Source of the DNA: Phycisphaerales bacterium | Lineage (GTDB): Bacteria; Planctomycetota; Phycisphaerae; Sedimentisphaerales; Anaerobacaceae | Direction of reading: 5' to 3' | Assembly (NCBI GenBank): GCA_011057845.1 | Contig: DSDB01000259.1 | Span: 1-6,147, forward strand | DNA: 6,147 nucleotides | In this document: positions 5,655-6,147 of the stretch, one piece after another | How positions within the stretch are numbered: the first letter of the stretch is position 1 | How the letters are laid out: every line of letters starts with the position of its first letter | The notes under the pieces: model-generated | Told to the model about the DNA's origin: nothing | Databases searched by the model: none | Seen by the model: only the letters and a program-made list of their open reading frames with translations | Position numbers and translations under genes: made by a program

Positions 5655-6147
5655 GTTCTTTATCGAGCAGAGTTGGCTGCTGATCGTCTCGGCGATCGGT
5701 TTCGGGCTGCTGTTGGCGCTGACGAGCACGGCGCTGGGGCCTCGGATCGAGCAGAATCGCATCGACAAGCTGAATCATCTGGCCGGCGGGCTGCTGCCGC
5801 AGGCGGAGCATTTCGTGCCGCTGGAGCCGGCCGTGGAGATCCGTTCGCCGCAGGGCAAGCCGCAGCAGGTCGAGGCCTACAAGGCGGTCCAAGGCGATCA
5901 GGTGGTCGGCTGGACGTTCATCCTCATCGGCTCCGGTTTTGCGGACAAGATCGCCCTGGTGGTGGCCGTGGACCGGGATTTTACGAAGCTGGCCGGATAC
6001 GATGTCCTCAGCAGTAATGAGACACCCGGTTTCGGGGACAAGATCAAGTACGACTACTATCGCCACCAGTTTGTCGGGGCTCCGGCGGTGGGGTTGAAGC
6101 TGGTTTCGACGGGTGACGACAAGGCAATCGACGAAGCGATTGTGGCG
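5641..6147 (+). CDS. rnfG: Electron transport complex subunit RnfG (RsxG), N-terminal part (3' end outside window)
   Basis: The first 169 residues of RnfG, an FMN-binding subunit with one N-terminal membrane helix whose flavin domain lies outside the cytoplasm. Seen: a short basic start (VAKVKFF), a membrane helix near 11-31 (SWLLIVSAIGFGLLLALT), then a soluble part with 'GSGFADKIALVVAVD' (97-111) and ETPGFG (127-132), both characteristic of the FMN-binding domain of RnfG/NqrC. The frame is open to the right edge at 'IDEAIVA'. In the family this is directly followed by the S/T-GAT motif whose Thr carries the covalent FMN, so that key residue should be just beyond the window. The start is GTG 5641, backed by GGAGGT at 7 bases and overlapping the end of rnfD by 14 bases. 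The ordering C-D-G agrees with known rnf operons. Confidence 0.93.
   Translation, partial: MAKVKFFIEQSWLLIVSAIGFGLLLALTSTALGPRIEQNRIDKLNHLAGGLLPQAEHFVPLEPAVEIRSPQGKPQQVEAYKAVQGDQVVGWTFILIGSGFADKIALVVAVDRDFTKLAGYDVLSSNETPGFGDKIKYDYYRHQFVGAPAVGLKLVSTGDDKAIDEAIVA

Noticed and set aside
4179..5768. A 529-codon open frame on the - strand across the ends of rnfC, all of rnfD and the start of rnfG
   Set aside because: Its translation is dominated by Arg, His, Pro and Gln without recognisable motifs, as expected opposite GC-rich genes, while the + strand frames carry clear Rnf motifs.

Overview
This is a GC-rich bacterial chromosomal segment with tightly packed genes and no RNA genes, CRISPR array, insertion sequence or phage feature that I can see. 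The mixture suggests an anaerobic or facultative bacterium, and I would guess Planctomycetota (Phycisphaerae-like). The hints are a Gfo/Idh/MocA oxidoreductase, a short non-proteobacterial type RnfC, GTG/TTG starts and a small membrane zinc-ribbon protein. That assignment is inference; no marker gene in the window settles it.

Left part (1-1833, all + strand): the 3' end of glyA (serine hydroxymethyltransferase), a complete Gfo/Idh/MocA-family oxidoreductase whose usual active-site and Rossmann residues are partly changed, and, behind its own candidate promoter, a small membrane-anchored protein with four zinc-knuckle Cys pairs.

Centre (1834-2883): a 9-bp perfect stem at 1895-1922 lies between convergent genes and probably terminates both. 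On the - strand is an M48-family metalloprotease lipoprotein (HEVAH motif, lipobox Cys20). Its start faces an 88-bp AT-rich divergent promoter region.

Right part (2884-6147, + strand): the start of an rnf operon. It opens with a 95-residue two-TM protein that has a C-x2-C-x5-C motif and looks like a cut-down RseC. Then come rnfC (two 4Fe-4S motifs, FMN/NADH motifs), rnfD (membrane flavoprotein subunit with an ATPL flavinylation site) and the 5' part of rnfG, cut by the window edge. The order C-D-G matches the rnfCDGEAB order known in many anaerobes, so rnfE, rnfA and rnfB are expected just beyond the window. Rnf is a membrane complex that couples electron transfer between ferredoxin and NAD to pumping of Na+ or H+.

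Most of the window is ordinary core metabolism. The least ordinary parts are the RseC-like small protein leading the rnf operon, the zinc-ribbon membrane protein, and the oxidoreductase with the altered active site.
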